Assembly (NCBI RefSeq): GCF_011067745.1
Contig: NZ_JAAMPJ010000012.1
Span: 1-64,000 of the forward strand
Direction of reading: 5' to 3'
Source: Lentzea alba
GTDB lineage: Bacteria; Actinomycetota; Actinomycetes; Mycobacteriales; Pseudonocardiaceae
Length of the DNA stretch: 64,000 nt
The notes beneath the pieces are model-generated. The model was not told where the DNA came from. It did not search any database and saw only the letters and a program-made list of their open reading frames with translations. This document shows, piece after piece, positions 1-8,391 of the stretch. Made by a program: the position numbers and the translations under genes. Numbering within the stretch: position 1 is the stretch's first letter; each line of letters begins with the position of its first letter.

Positions 1-105
1 AGCCGCCTCAAGCAGTTTCGTGGCCTGGCCACCAGGTTCGCGAAACGAGCCGCCTACCATCGCGCGGAGATCGTCCTCGCCTGCATCGTCCTCCACCTCA
101 GGTGA
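1..105 (+). CDS. IS5-family transposase, C-terminal 34 residues (runs off left edge)
   Basis: Reading from base 1 in frame 1 gives a 34-residue peptide ending in TGA. It contains LKQFRGLATRF, a run of basic residues and a hydrophobic tail ending in LHLR. This is the usual C-terminus of IS5-family (IS427-like) DDE transposases, where the final helix follows the catalytic glutamate region. The catalytic part lies outside the window, so it cannot be said whether the gene is intact. The tail is on the plus strand and faces the convergent GAF-ANTAR gene. Confidence 0.75.
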   Translation, partial: SRLKQFRGLATRFAKRAAYHRAEIVLACIVLHLR

Positions 106-127
106 AGATCCGCAGGACACGCCCTAG
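1..127 (+). mobile_element. Right end of an IS5-type insertion sequence
   Basis: The transposase tail is followed within about 20 bases by GCAGGACACGCCCTAG, which resembles the terminal repeat of actinobacterial IS427-group elements. The CTAG at its end contains the stop codon of the next, oppositely oriented gene, so the element appears to sit exactly against that gene's 3' end. The other terminus and any target duplication are outside the window, so the exact boundary is inferred. Confidence 0.6.
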
Positions 128-816
128 ACAGCGCGCTTCTCCACGAGCCAGGTCGCGACCTCGTGCAGTTTGATGTTGGCCGCCTGGGAGGCCTCGACCA
201 GCATCCGGAACGCACGTGCGGCGTCGACGTCGTGACGTTCCATGAGCATGCCCTTGGCCGTGGAGATGATGTCGCGGCTCTCGATGGCCACGCCGAGTTG
301 CGCCTCGCGTTGAGCGCCCATGAGCGCGATCGCGGCGTGCGTGGCGAACAGCTGACCTTCTTCTTCGGTGCGTTGGCCGAAGGCGTTGACACGGCTGGAG
401 TACAGGTTGAGCGCGCCGATGGTCCAGTCCGTCACGAACAGGCGGAAGGACAGCATCGAGCGAATGCCGTGGTCGGCGGCGGCGGGACCGAAAGCCGGCC
501 ACCGGGCCTCCTTGCCGACGTCGCCGACGCGGTAGGTCTGGTGCTCGGTGATGGCGTCGACGCACGGGCCTTCGTGGAAGTCGTACTGCAGCTGGTCGAT
601 CGTCTCGACGAGGGCGCTGGTCGGGGCGACGGTGCGGATCTTGCGATGTTCGGCCAGCGAGATACCGGCGTGTTCCGCGCCCCCCACGTAGTCGACGGCG
701 GCCTTGACGATCGCCTGCAGCGTCGTCTCGACGTCCGGTTCGGCTTGCAGTGTTCGGGCGATGCCACCGAGCGTCTCGGCAAGCCCCCGGAAACCGTCGT
801 CGTCAGTCGCTCTCAT
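124..816 (-). CDS. GAF and ANTAR domain RNA-binding antiterminator-type regulator
   Basis: A 230-residue protein with a GAF sensor domain over roughly residues 15-150 and a C-terminal ANTAR three-helix bundle at about 172-225 (starting near RDIISTAKGMLMERHDVD). ANTAR proteins bind paired RNA hairpins and prevent transcription termination; in actinomycetes this architecture is common and usually stress- or ligand-linked. The ATG was chosen because GGAGG lies five bases upstream; an ATG four codons earlier lacks such a site. The TAG stop is part of the CTAG at the insertion-sequence end. The ligand and the RNA targets cannot be told from sequence. Confidence 0.85.
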   Translation of the reverse strand: MRATDDDGFRGLAETLGGIARTLQAEPDVETTLQAIVKAAVDYVGGAEHAGISLAEHRKIRTVAPTSALVETIDQLQYDFHEGPCVDAITEHQTYRVGDVGKEARWPAFGPAAADHGIRSMLSFRLFVTDWTIGALNLYSSRVNAFGQRTEEEGQLFATHAAIALMGAQREAQLGVAIESRDIISTAKGMLMERHDVDAARAFRMLVEASQAANIKLHEVATWLVEKRAV

Positions 817-898
817 TGACGCCTCCATCACCAAGGTCGACGCTCTTGATACTTCTACCCCACCGGAATCCCGGGTGAAACGTGCGCTGCGCGGGGCA

Positions 899-2878
899 TC
901 ACCCAAGTAGCGGCGCCCGGTTCTCCTCGACCGGCGCGAAGAGGTCGCCTACGGCGGCGACGCGGTCGAGCACCTCCTCCGCGGTGAACATCAGCTGCGC
1001 CGGTTTCCGGCAGCCGCGGACCTCGTCCCAGGTGACCGGCGTGGCCGCCGTCGGCTCGTCGCGGCCGCGCAGCGAGTACGGCGTGATCGTGGTCTTGGCA
1101 GGGTTGTTCTGGCTCCAGTCGATGAAGACCCTGCCTTCGCGGCGGGCCTTCGCCATCGTCGCGGTCACCAGCCGGGGCGTCTCCCGCTCGAACGCCACCG
1201 CGACGGCCTTCGCGTAGACCGACGGAGCCTGCGCGCTCGTCGCGGCGATCCCCGCGTAGACCTGAAGGCCTTTGGCCCCCGACGTCGTCGCCACCGGCGT
1301 GAGGTCGTCGCCGGTGAGGACGTCGTACAGGCGCTCGGCGACCCGGCAGCAGTCGACGACGGTGGTGCCGGGGCCCGGATCGAGGTCGAACACGAGCCGG
1401 TCCGGGAGGTTCGGCGCGCCGTCACCGGTGACCGTCCACTGAGGAACGTGCAGTTCGAGCGCGGCCAGGTTGGCGGCCCAGACCAGCGCGGCGAGCTCGT
1501 GGATGAGCGGGTAGCGCACGATCTCGTCGCCACCGCTGCGGGAACCGCCGCCCCGCAACGGCACGGTCGGCAGCCAGTCCGGCGCGCCGGCGTCGGCGTT
1601 CTTCTGGAAGAACCGCTGCCCGCGCACACCGTTGGGCCACCGCACGAACGTGACGGGTCTGCCGCGCAGGTGCGGCAGCAGGACGGGAGCGATCCGGCTG
1701 TAGTAGGCGATGACCTCGCTCTTGGCGGTGCCGTCCGGGTACAGCACCTTGTCCAAATTGGACAGTGCGAGTGTGCGTGCACCCGCTTTGACCGTCACCC
1801 GGCTGCCGGTCGCGGGCGCGGGCGGAGGGCCGGGGCGGCCGGGTTGTGGTGCGATCACCTCGGCCGGATCGCGGTCGGCCCGCAGGCCTCGCCAGGCGGT
1901 GTGTCTGAGCCGGCCTTCCTCGCCTCGGGTGAACTGCCGGAACCGCACCTCGCCGACGAGGACCGGATCCACCCACCGGGCGCGCACGACGTCCTCGCGC
2001 GGGGGAGAGGCCGCGAACGGGTGACCGGCCCGCTCCAACGGCAGCAGGCGGTCGCGCAGCTGGTCGCGGTCCTGGCGGGTGAAGCCGGTGCCGACGTCGC
2101 CGATGTACACGAGCGCACCGGTGTCCGGGTCGTGCGCGCCGAGCAGCAGACCGCCGACCGTGCCGGTGAAACCGCTCTGGCCGGGCCGCCAGCCGCACAC
2201 GACGACCTCGCGGGTCTGCACGAGCGGGTGCTTGCACCAGAAGCCCGGCCGCTTGCCGGGCAGGTAGGGGGAATCGAGGCGCTTGGCGACGAGTCCCTCG
2301 TGCCCCTCGTTCGCCACGCGTTCCAGCAACCGCTGCGGCGTGAGGCGGTCGGCCGCCAGTTCGGCGGCGGTGAACGAGGGCACGACGGTCACCCGGAACG
2401 GGTCGGGCATCGGCAGCGCGGTGAGCAGCCGCCGGCGCTGTTCGTACGGCTGGTCGAGCAGCAGTTCCCCGTCGAGCAGGAGGAGGTCGAACGCCAGGAA
2501 GCGCACGGGGACGTCGATGAACGGCTCCTCGCGGCGGGCCGTGCGGTGCTTCTGGAACCGGCCTCGCCGTTGCTGCAGCAGCCCGAAGTCGATCTGGCCG
2601 GCCTCGTTGTAGACCACGACCTCGCCGTCGAGCACCGCGGCGCGTCCCCGCACCGCCGCGCCCAGCACCTCGGTCAGCTCGACGAACTCGACGGTGAGGT
2701 CCAGGCCGTTGCGACTGGTCAGCACCGTCGTGCCGTCCGGGGCGATCCGCGCCGCCACGCGGTAACCGTCCAGCTTGTACTCGTACGTCCACTGGGGACC
2801 CTCGCGGAGGCGGCCGCCGTCGGGTTTGGCGAGCATGGGGTCGATCCAGGCGGGAACGGAGTCGTGCGCCGCGCGCAT
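899..2878 (-). CDS. ligD: ATP-dependent DNA ligase LigD (ligase plus polymerase domains)
   Basis: A 659-residue non-homologous end-joining enzyme. The N-terminal part is an ATP-dependent ligase with the nucleotidyl-acceptor lysine in YKLDGYR (Lys35) followed by an OB-fold. The C-terminal part (about 370-650) is an archaeo-eukaryotic primase-type polymerase with the metal-binding VFDLDPGPG motif. The order ligase then polymerase, without a 3'-phosphoesterase domain, differs from the mycobacterial polymerase-phosphoesterase-ligase order but occurs in other actinomycetes. No ku gene is nearby. The ATG at 2878 has GGAGG five bases upstream; a GTG two codons earlier overlaps that site and is unlikely. 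Confidence 0.9.
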   Translation of the reverse strand: MRAAHDSVPAWIDPMLAKPDGGRLREGPQWTYEYKLDGYRVAARIAPDGTTVLTSRNGLDLTVEFVELTEVLGAAVRGRAAVLDGEVVVYNEAGQIDFGLLQQRRGRFQKHRTARREEPFIDVPVRFLAFDLLLLDGELLLDQPYEQRRRLLTALPMPDPFRVTVVPSFTAAELAADRLTPQRLLERVANEGHEGLVAKRLDSPYLPGKRPGFWCKHPLVQTREVVVCGWRPGQSGFTGTVGGLLLGAHDPDTGALVYIGDVGTGFTRQDRDQLRDRLLPLERAGHPFAASPPREDVVRARWVDPVLVGEVRFRQFTRGEEGRLRHTAWRGLRADRDPAEVIAPQPGRPGPPPAPATGSRVTVKAGARTLALSNLDKVLYPDGTAKSEVIAYYSRIAPVLLPHLRGRPVTFVRWPNGVRGQRFFQKNADAGAPDWLPTVPLRGGGSRSGGDEIVRYPLIHELAALVWAANLAALELHVPQWTVTGDGAPNLPDRLVFDLDPGPGTTVVDCCRVAERLYDVLTGDDLTPVATTSGAKGLQVYAGIAATSAQAPSVYAKAVAVAFERETPRLVTATMAKARREGRVFIDWSQNNPAKTTITPYSLRGRDEPTAATPVTWDEVRGCRKPAQLMFTAEEVLDRVAAVGDLFAPVEENRAPLLG

Positions 2879-2970
2879 GGCCACCTCCGTACCTGGTGTG
2901 TTGCCCAGTCACCAGGAATCTGAAGGTAACCCGATCGGCCTAATTACGCCCGTTGGCGCAGCTCAGCACG

Positions 2971-3354
2971 TCACCGTCCGTTCAGCAGCAGGAGCATGTC
3001 CGGCAGCTCGAAGTACCGCGCCACGTCGAGCGCGGACCTCGGCCCGAGGGCCGGGTCCGCACCCGCGTCCAGCAGCAGGCCGACGGAGCGCTCGGAGCGG
3101 CGGAAGACCGCTGCCCCGAGCGCCGTCTGACCGCGGTCGTTGACCCGCCCGGTGTCGGCGCCGCGCTCCAGCAACGCCCGCACGGTGTCCGGGTGGCCGT
3201 GGTAGGCGGCGAGGATCAGCAGGGAGTCGCCGGATCCGTTGGTGAGGTTCACCGGTATCCCCGCGTCGATCGCCTCGACCAGCCGGCCCGTGTCGCCGGT
3301 GCGGGCCAGGTCGAACATCGAGCGCAGGAAGGTGAGCTCTTCCTCGGTGAGCAT
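2971..3354 (-). CDS. Ankyrin-repeat protein coupled to the catalase
   Basis: A 127-residue protein made almost entirely of about three ankyrin repeats (signatures such as GDSLLILAAYHGHPDTVRALL and GQTALGAAVFRRSERSV). It has no signal peptide or membrane segment. Its ATG overlaps the TGA of the upstream catalase gene by one base (TGATG), so the two are translationally coupled. Small ankyrin proteins are recurrent partners of catalase genes and, in Pseudomonas, AnkB is needed for full KatB activity; a chaperone or scaffold role here is inferred from that parallel. Confidence 0.85.
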   Translation of the reverse strand: MLTEEELTFLRSMFDLARTGDTGRLVEAIDAGIPVNLTNGSGDSLLILAAYHGHPDTVRALLERGADTGRVNDRGQTALGAAVFRRSERSVGLLLDAGADPALGPRSALDVARYFELPDMLLLLNGR

Positions 3355-5612
3355 CAGGAGATGGTCGCGGGGAAGCGTTCCCACACGCGGTGGGCTCCCA
3401 GCAACGCGGTCACCGACTTCAACACCTGCGAGGCGTCGTCGTCGACCACGACCCCCGGCCCGGCGCACCCCGCGGCCTCGACGGCGGCGCGGCCGGTTCC
3501 CCAGGCGCCGATGGCTTTGGCGTGGCGGAAGCACTCCTGGATCATCAGGAGCACGCGCGGGTCGACGGTGCCACCGGGCGCGCCGGCCTTCGCGTCCCTG
3601 GCCGGCACGGCGTCCGCACCGGGCGGCGGGCCGCCGGCGAGCAGCAGGGCGTCGAACTCGACCGAGCGCGCGGTGAGGAACGTGCGCTGGGCGACCAGGC
3701 CGCTGTCGCCGATCGGACCGCCGGTCGGGGCGATCAGCAGCGGCACCATGCCGCCGGCCAGGATCGTCTCGCGGACCGTTCGCACGCCGTCGAGGTCGGC
3801 CGGGTCGACCACGATGCCGATCAGCCGGCCGTCGGTGGGCCACGTCTGCCCGATCTGCGACAGGGCGGGGCTCGGCGCGACCTTCTTCGGTCGCACGGTG
3901 GGGCTCGGCGCCGGCAGCCCGAGACCCTGGGCCACCTGCGCGCACAGCGTGGCGTCGACGTTGGCCAGCACGCGCAGCTGACGTTCCTTGACGGCCTGCT
4001 CGTAGCACTTGCCGAGCTCGAAGGTGAACGCGCGCACGACGTGCTCCTTCTCGACCGGCGAGAGGCTCAGCCAGAACAGCCTCGGCTGCGTGAAGTGGTC
4101 GGCGAACGACGCGGGCGCCTGGCGGACCTTCACCGCCTTGGGCAACGGCTGAGCCACCTCGACCAGCGGCCGGTCCTCGGCCGTCGCCTCGAACGGGTTG
4201 CCGCCGTCGAGGGTGTTGGGCCGGTACGGCGCCACACCGGCGTGCACGGCGTGCTGGTGGAACCCGTCGCGGAACATGTCGTTCACCGCCGTGTGCGGGC
4301 GGTTGATCGGGATCTGGTTGAAGTTCGGCCCTGCCAGCCTCGTCAGCTGGGTGTCCAGATAGGAGAACAGGCGTGCCTGCAGCAGCGGGTCGTCGGTGAC
4401 GTCGATGCCCGGCACCAGGTTCCCGAGGTGGAACGCGACCTGTTCGGTCTCCGCGAAGAAGTTCATCGTGTTGCGGTTGAGCGTGAGCATCCCGACCGGC
4501 TGCACCGGCGCGAGCTCCTCCGGCACGATCTTCGTCGGGTCGAGCAGGTCGATGCCCTCGAAGGTCTGCCGGGGCGTGTCGGGGAAGATCTGCAGACCGA
4601 GCTCCCACTGCGGGAAGGCGCCGGACTCGATGGCGTCGGCGAGGTCGCGGCGGTGGAAGTCGGGGTCGATGCCGTTGATCAGCTGGGCCTCCTCCCACAC
4701 CAGGGAGTGCACGCCCAGTTTCGGCTTCCAGTGGAACTTCGCGAGCGCGGTCCCGCCCTCGGCGTTGACGAGCCGGAACGTGTGGACGCCGAACCCCTCC
4801 ATCGTGCGGTAGGACCGGGGGATCCCGCGGTCGGACATGTTCCACATGACGTGGTGGGTGGCCTCGGTGTGGGTGGACACGAAGTCCCAGAACGTGTCGT
4901 GCGCGCTCTGCGCCTGCGGGATCTCGCGGTCCGGGTGCGGCTTGCCCGCGTGGATGACGTCCGGGAACTTGATGCCGTCCTGGATGAAGAACACCGGGAT
5001 GTTGTTGCCCACCAGGTCGAAGTTGCCTTCCTGGGTGTAGAACTTCGTCGCGAACCCGCGGGTGTCGCGGACGGTGTCGGCCGATCCGCGCGAGCCCAGC
5101 ACCGTCGAGAACCGCACGAACACCTGTGTTTCGACGCCGTCGCCCAGAAAACCGGCCTTGCAGACGCTCGCGGCCGTGCCGTAGCCCACGAACACGCCGT
5201 GTGCGCCGTACCCGCGTGCGTGCACCACCCGCTCCGGGATGCGCTCGTGGTCGAAGTGCATCACCTTCTCGCGAAGGTGATGGTCCTGCAGCAACGTCGG
5301 TCCGCGCTCGCCGGCCTTCAACGAGTGATCGGTGTCGTACAGCCGTGCGCCCGCCGAGGTGGTGAGAAAGTCGCCCTGTTGCCCCTGGGACAGTTTCGGC
5401 GCGCCGGTCGGTGCGCCTGTTGGCGACACCGTCTCCGGTCCGGTCTGGTCCTGCTTGGGCGGCAACGGCCCGCGCGGCTCGGTCGGTTCATCGAGGGACG
5501 GCGGCTCGCTGTTCGGAGCGCCGGGGATCGGCGGGTTCACCAGTTCGGTGACCTTGTCGACCGCTTTCTCGAGCGCGGCCTTCACGAGCTTGCCCGGCTT
5601 TTGGCTCGCCAC
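3354..5612 (-). CDS. katE: Large-subunit (HPII/KatE-type) catalase
   Basis: A 752-residue haem catalase that dismutates hydrogen peroxide. The core carries the distal histidine in ERVVHARGYG (His131), NIPVFFIQDG, and the proximal tyrosine region RLFSYLDTQLTR. The roughly 150 C-terminal residues (from about 600, LIGIVVDPADLDGV) form the DJ-1/flavodoxin-like domain typical of clade 2 large catalases. A proline-rich N-terminal extension of about 80 residues precedes the core, as in HPII. GTG start, with GGAGG five bases upstream; an out-of-frame ATG overlaps it. It is followed without a gap by the ankyrin gene. General-stress control is likely for this family but no clear promoter was identified. 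Confidence 0.93.
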   Translation of the reverse strand: MASQKPGKLVKAALEKAVDKVTELVNPPIPGAPNSEPPSLDEPTEPRGPLPPKQDQTGPETVSPTGAPTGAPKLSQGQQGDFLTTSAGARLYDTDHSLKAGERGPTLLQDHHLREKVMHFDHERIPERVVHARGYGAHGVFVGYGTAASVCKAGFLGDGVETQVFVRFSTVLGSRGSADTVRDTRGFATKFYTQEGNFDLVGNNIPVFFIQDGIKFPDVIHAGKPHPDREIPQAQSAHDTFWDFVSTHTEATHHVMWNMSDRGIPRSYRTMEGFGVHTFRLVNAEGGTALAKFHWKPKLGVHSLVWEEAQLINGIDPDFHRRDLADAIESGAFPQWELGLQIFPDTPRQTFEGIDLLDPTKIVPEELAPVQPVGMLTLNRNTMNFFAETEQVAFHLGNLVPGIDVTDDPLLQARLFSYLDTQLTRLAGPNFNQIPINRPHTAVNDMFRDGFHQHAVHAGVAPYRPNTLDGGNPFEATAEDRPLVEVAQPLPKAVKVRQAPASFADHFTQPRLFWLSLSPVEKEHVVRAFTFELGKCYEQAVKERQLRVLANVDATLCAQVAQGLGLPAPSPTVRPKKVAPSPALSQIGQTWPTDGRLIGIVVDPADLDGVRTVRETILAGGMVPLLIAPTGGPIGDSGLVAQRTFLTARSVEFDALLLAGGPPPGADAVPARDAKAGAPGGTVDPRVLLMIQECFRHAKAIGAWGTGRAAVEAAGCAGPGVVVDDDASQVLKSVTALLGAHRVWERFPATIS

Positions 5613-5767
5613 TGCATCCTCCTCGGGGCGGGGTTGTCGTACAGGCAGTACCCGCGCTCGGGCTGGATATGCGTTGCCGGGATGGGCCGTCTGGATTGGA
5701 AAACGTGGCGAAGTGGGTATTCGTCGTTACCGGCGCGTGCCGGCGTTCACGAGCGGGATGGTGAGAC

Positions 5768-6901
5768 GTGGAGAAAGCGCCATCGAAGGACGTGTGGTGT
5801 CCGACGGTCGGTGTCGAGGAGGAGTTCCTCCTGGTGGACCCGGAGACCGGTGTCGCGGTCAACCGGGCGGACGAGGTCGTCGCCGTCGCGCGGGAGCGGT
5901 TGGGGCTCGCCCTGGAGCACGAGCTGACCGGGGCACAGGTGGAGATCAACACGACGATCTGCCGTGACGTGGAACAAGCGCGCCGTGAGTTGCTGGAGAC
6001 ACGCCGGTTGGTCGCCCAGGCCGCGCGGACGGCGGGGTGCCGGGCGATCGCGGTCGGAGCGCCTCCGCTGGGCCACGCGACCGGTGAGATCACGGACAGC
6101 CTGCGGTACCGGCGGATCGCGCGCGAGTTCGGTGCACTGGCCGAGCAGCAGCTGATCTGCGGCTGTCACGTCCACGTGGCCGTGCCCGACCGGGAGACCG
6201 CCGTGCAGGTGTGCAACCACGTGCGGCCGTGGCTGCCCGTGCTGGCCGCCGTCACCGCGAACTCGCCGTTCTCCGGCGGGGAGGACACCGGGTTCGCCAG
6301 CTGGCGTTCGACGGTGTGGTCGCGCTGGCCGGTGTCCGGCCCACCGCCGTACTTCACCTCGTGGCAGCACTACGAGGAGGCCTGCGACACCATGATCGCC
6401 GCGGGCACCGCGCTGGACCGGGCGATGGTCTACTGGGACGTCCGGCCCGCCACCGAGCTGCCGACCGTGGAGGTGCGGGTCTCCGACGTCGCGGCGAGCG
6501 TGGACGACGCGGTGCTGCTCGCGGCGCTCGCGCGGGCGCTGGTCGCCCAGGCGGTCGTCGACGTCGGACGCGGCGTGCGGGCGGAGCCGGTTCCTCAGGA
6601 CACGCTGCGCCAGGCTTGTTGGAGCGCGGCAAACGTTGGCCTGCCGGGCACGGTCCTGGACGTGCTGTCCGGCGAACCGCGGCCGGTGCGGCAACAGCTG
6701 GACGAGCTGGTGCGGCGACTGACCCCGGTGTTCGAAGCGAACGGTGATCTGCCTGCGGTGCAACGAGGTCTGCGGCTGCTGGACCGTGACGGCGGTGGCG
6801 CGGACCGGCAGCGCCTGGCGTTCCGGGAAGGCCGGGTGGAAGCGCTGCTGAGCCTGCTCGACGTCGACCGTGCCGACTCGCGGGAGGTTTCCGCGTCCTG
6901 A
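5768..6901 (+). CDS. YbdK-type carboxylate-amine ligase (GCS2 family)
   Basis: A 377-residue member of the glutamate-cysteine ligase 2 family, beginning with the family signature TVGVEEEFLLVDPETG and carrying GCHVHVAVPDRE and ANSPF in the middle. YbdK proteins form amide bonds between a carboxylate and an amine using ATP and show weak gamma-glutamylcysteine ligase activity in vitro; actinobacteria use mycothiol, so a glutathione role is unlikely and the natural substrate is unknown. The GTG start is preceded by a modest GGATGGTGAGAC. The gene diverges from the catalase across about 155 bases. Confidence 0.85.
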   Translation: MEKAPSKDVWCPTVGVEEEFLLVDPETGVAVNRADEVVAVARERLGLALEHELTGAQVEINTTICRDVEQARRELLETRRLVAQAARTAGCRAIAVGAPPLGHATGEITDSLRYRRIAREFGALAEQQLICGCHVHVAVPDRETAVQVCNHVRPWLPVLAAVTANSPFSGGEDTGFASWRSTVWSRWPVSGPPPYFTSWQHYEEACDTMIAAGTALDRAMVYWDVRPATELPTVEVRVSDVAASVDDAVLLAALARALVAQAVVDVGRGVRAEPVPQDTLRQACWSAANVGLPGTVLDVLSGEPRPVRQQLDELVRRLTPVFEANGDLPAVQRGLRLLDRDGGGADRQRLAFREGRVEALLSLLDVDRADSREVSAS

Positions 6902-6955
6902 GGTCCGCACCCACGCAGTAGTGTCGACGACACGATCGGCGCGGGTGGAGGTGGC

Positions 6956-8161
6956 ATGGCAGCGGAAGGCTCGTCGATCCGCCTGCGCGTCCTCGACGCC
7001 GTCACGGACGGCACGCTCAAGCAGCTTGACCTCGACAAACTGCTCGAGGTGCTGCTGGAGCGCTCCCGCGAACTGCTCGCCGTCGACACCGTCACCGTCC
7101 TGCTGGTGGATCGCGGCGGCACGCAGCTCGTGGCCAAAGCGACGTCCGGACTGGAGGAAGAGGTCTTCCAGGGCGTGCGCGTGCCGGTCGGCAAGGGTTT
7201 CGCGGGCCGCGTGGCCCAGCTCCGGGAACCGGTGCAGATCGAACACGTCGACCCGTCCACAGTGGTCAATCCACTGCTGTGGGAGCACGGGCTGCGGGTG
7301 CTGCTCGGCGTGCCGATGATCGCCGAGGGCGAGCTGACCGGGGTCCTGCACGTCGGCAGCACCACGCGCCGCCGGTTCACCGATGACGAGGTCGACGCGC
7401 TGCAGCTCGTCGCCGACCGTCTCGCGGTGGCCGTCTACGTGGACCGGTCGCGGTCCGAGCGCGCCGCCGCCACGATGCTGCAGGAAAGCCTGCTGCCGTC
7501 CCGGTTGCCGAGCACCGACGGCTGGGAACTCGCGGCCCGCTACGTCCCCGGCGCGGAAAGCGGCGTCGGTGGCGACTGGTACGACGTGTTCGAGCTGCCC
7601 GGCGACCGCATCGGCGTGGTGATCGGCGACGTCGTCGGCAACGGCCTGCGGGCCGCCGTCGTGATGGGCCGGCTCAGGAGCGCCTTGCGCGCGTACGCGC
7701 TGGAGTACCTCGATCCCGCGCAGGTGCTGGGCAAGCTCGACCGCAAGGCCAGCTACTTCGAGCACAACACCATGGCCACCGTTGCGTACGCGATCATCGA
7801 CACGGCGACGCACCGGATGAGCCTCGCCGTGGCCGGGCACCTGCCCCCGGTCCTCGCCGTGCCTGGGGAGGAGGCCGGGTTCGCGTCCGTGCACGTCGGC
7901 CCGCCCATCGGGTTCGACCTCGGCACCGCCGGGCGCCGCAGTGCCGCCGTGGACGTACCGCCGGGCACGTTGATCGTCCTCTACACGGACGGTCTGGTGG
8001 AACGCCGGGAACAGGACCTCGACGTGGGCCTGGAGCGGTTGCGGCAGACCGTCAGCCCGATGGGGCCGGAGGAGGCCTGCGTCCGGATCATGGCCACGAT
8101 GGTCGGCGACCGGCCGGCGACCGACGACATCGCGCTGGTGGCGATCCGCCACAGCGGCTGA
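6956..8161 (+). CDS. GAF-domain PP2C-type (SpoIIE/RsbU-like) serine/threonine phosphatase
   Basis: A 401-residue soluble protein. A GAF domain (about residues 20-165) is joined to a SpoIIE-like PP2C phosphatase domain (about 180-398) with the metal-binding GGDWYDVF and VIGDVVGNGLRAA motifs and a late ATDDIALV motif. Such proteins dephosphorylate anti-anti-sigma factors in partner-switching systems and are numerous in actinomycetes. No anti-sigma or antagonist gene lies next to it, so the target is unknown. The ATG has a strong GGAGGTGGC site upstream. It ends at a pair of direct repeats that can form hairpins. Confidence 0.88.
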   Translation: MAAEGSSIRLRVLDAVTDGTLKQLDLDKLLEVLLERSRELLAVDTVTVLLVDRGGTQLVAKATSGLEEEVFQGVRVPVGKGFAGRVAQLREPVQIEHVDPSTVVNPLLWEHGLRVLLGVPMIAEGELTGVLHVGSTTRRRFTDDEVDALQLVADRLAVAVYVDRSRSERAAATMLQESLLPSRLPSTDGWELAARYVPGAESGVGGDWYDVFELPGDRIGVVIGDVVGNGLRAAVVMGRLRSALRAYALEYLDPAQVLGKLDRKASYFEHNTMATVAYAIIDTATHRMSLAVAGHLPPVLAVPGEEAGFASVHVGPPIGFDLGTAGRRSAAVDVPPGTLIVLYTDGLVERREQDLDVGLERLRQTVSPMGPEEACVRIMATMVGDRPATDDIALVAIRHSG

Positions 8162-8165
8162 CCCC

Positions 8166-8373
8166 GCTGTGCCGCTGCCACGCGGGGCGCCTTCGTACTG
8201 TCAGAGCGAACGAAAGCTCCCCGCGTGTACTTCGGTGACGGGTGTCGGGGGCGGTGTGCCGTGGGGTGGCGGGGTTGCTTCGCGGGCGGGCTGGCCTTGC
8301 TGTGCCGCTGCCACGCGGGGCGCTTTCGTACTGTCAGAGCGAACGAAAGCTCCCCGCGTGCACTTTGGTGACG
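8166..8373. repeat. Two direct copies of a 75-bp hairpin element between convergent genes
   Basis: Two copies (8166-8240 and 8299-8373) differ at only a few bases. Each contains an 18-bp imperfect stem beginning CACGCGGGG and closing with CCCCGCGTG (arms 8179-8196/8210-8227 and 8312-8329/8343-8360, one or two mismatches) around a 13-base loop. The pair fills the gap between the phosphatase and the WYL regulator, which face each other. It probably acts as a transcription terminator for both and looks like a dispersed extragenic palindrome that has duplicated. No gene is visible in the gap. Confidence 0.75.
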
Positions 8374-8391
8374 ATGGCTCACGGCGGCGGT

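Noticed and set aside
5715-5720. GGGTAT as a stress sigma-factor -10 element for the YbdK-type gene
   Set aside because: No matching GTTT element at the right distance upstream.
3390-5927. Long plus-strand open frame opposite the catalase
   Set aside because: Shadow of the catalase gene in the complementary frame; no recognisable protein features.
5747-8152. Long minus-strand frame opposite the YbdK and phosphatase genes
   Set aside because: Complement of two real genes with strong ribosome sites and clear domains.
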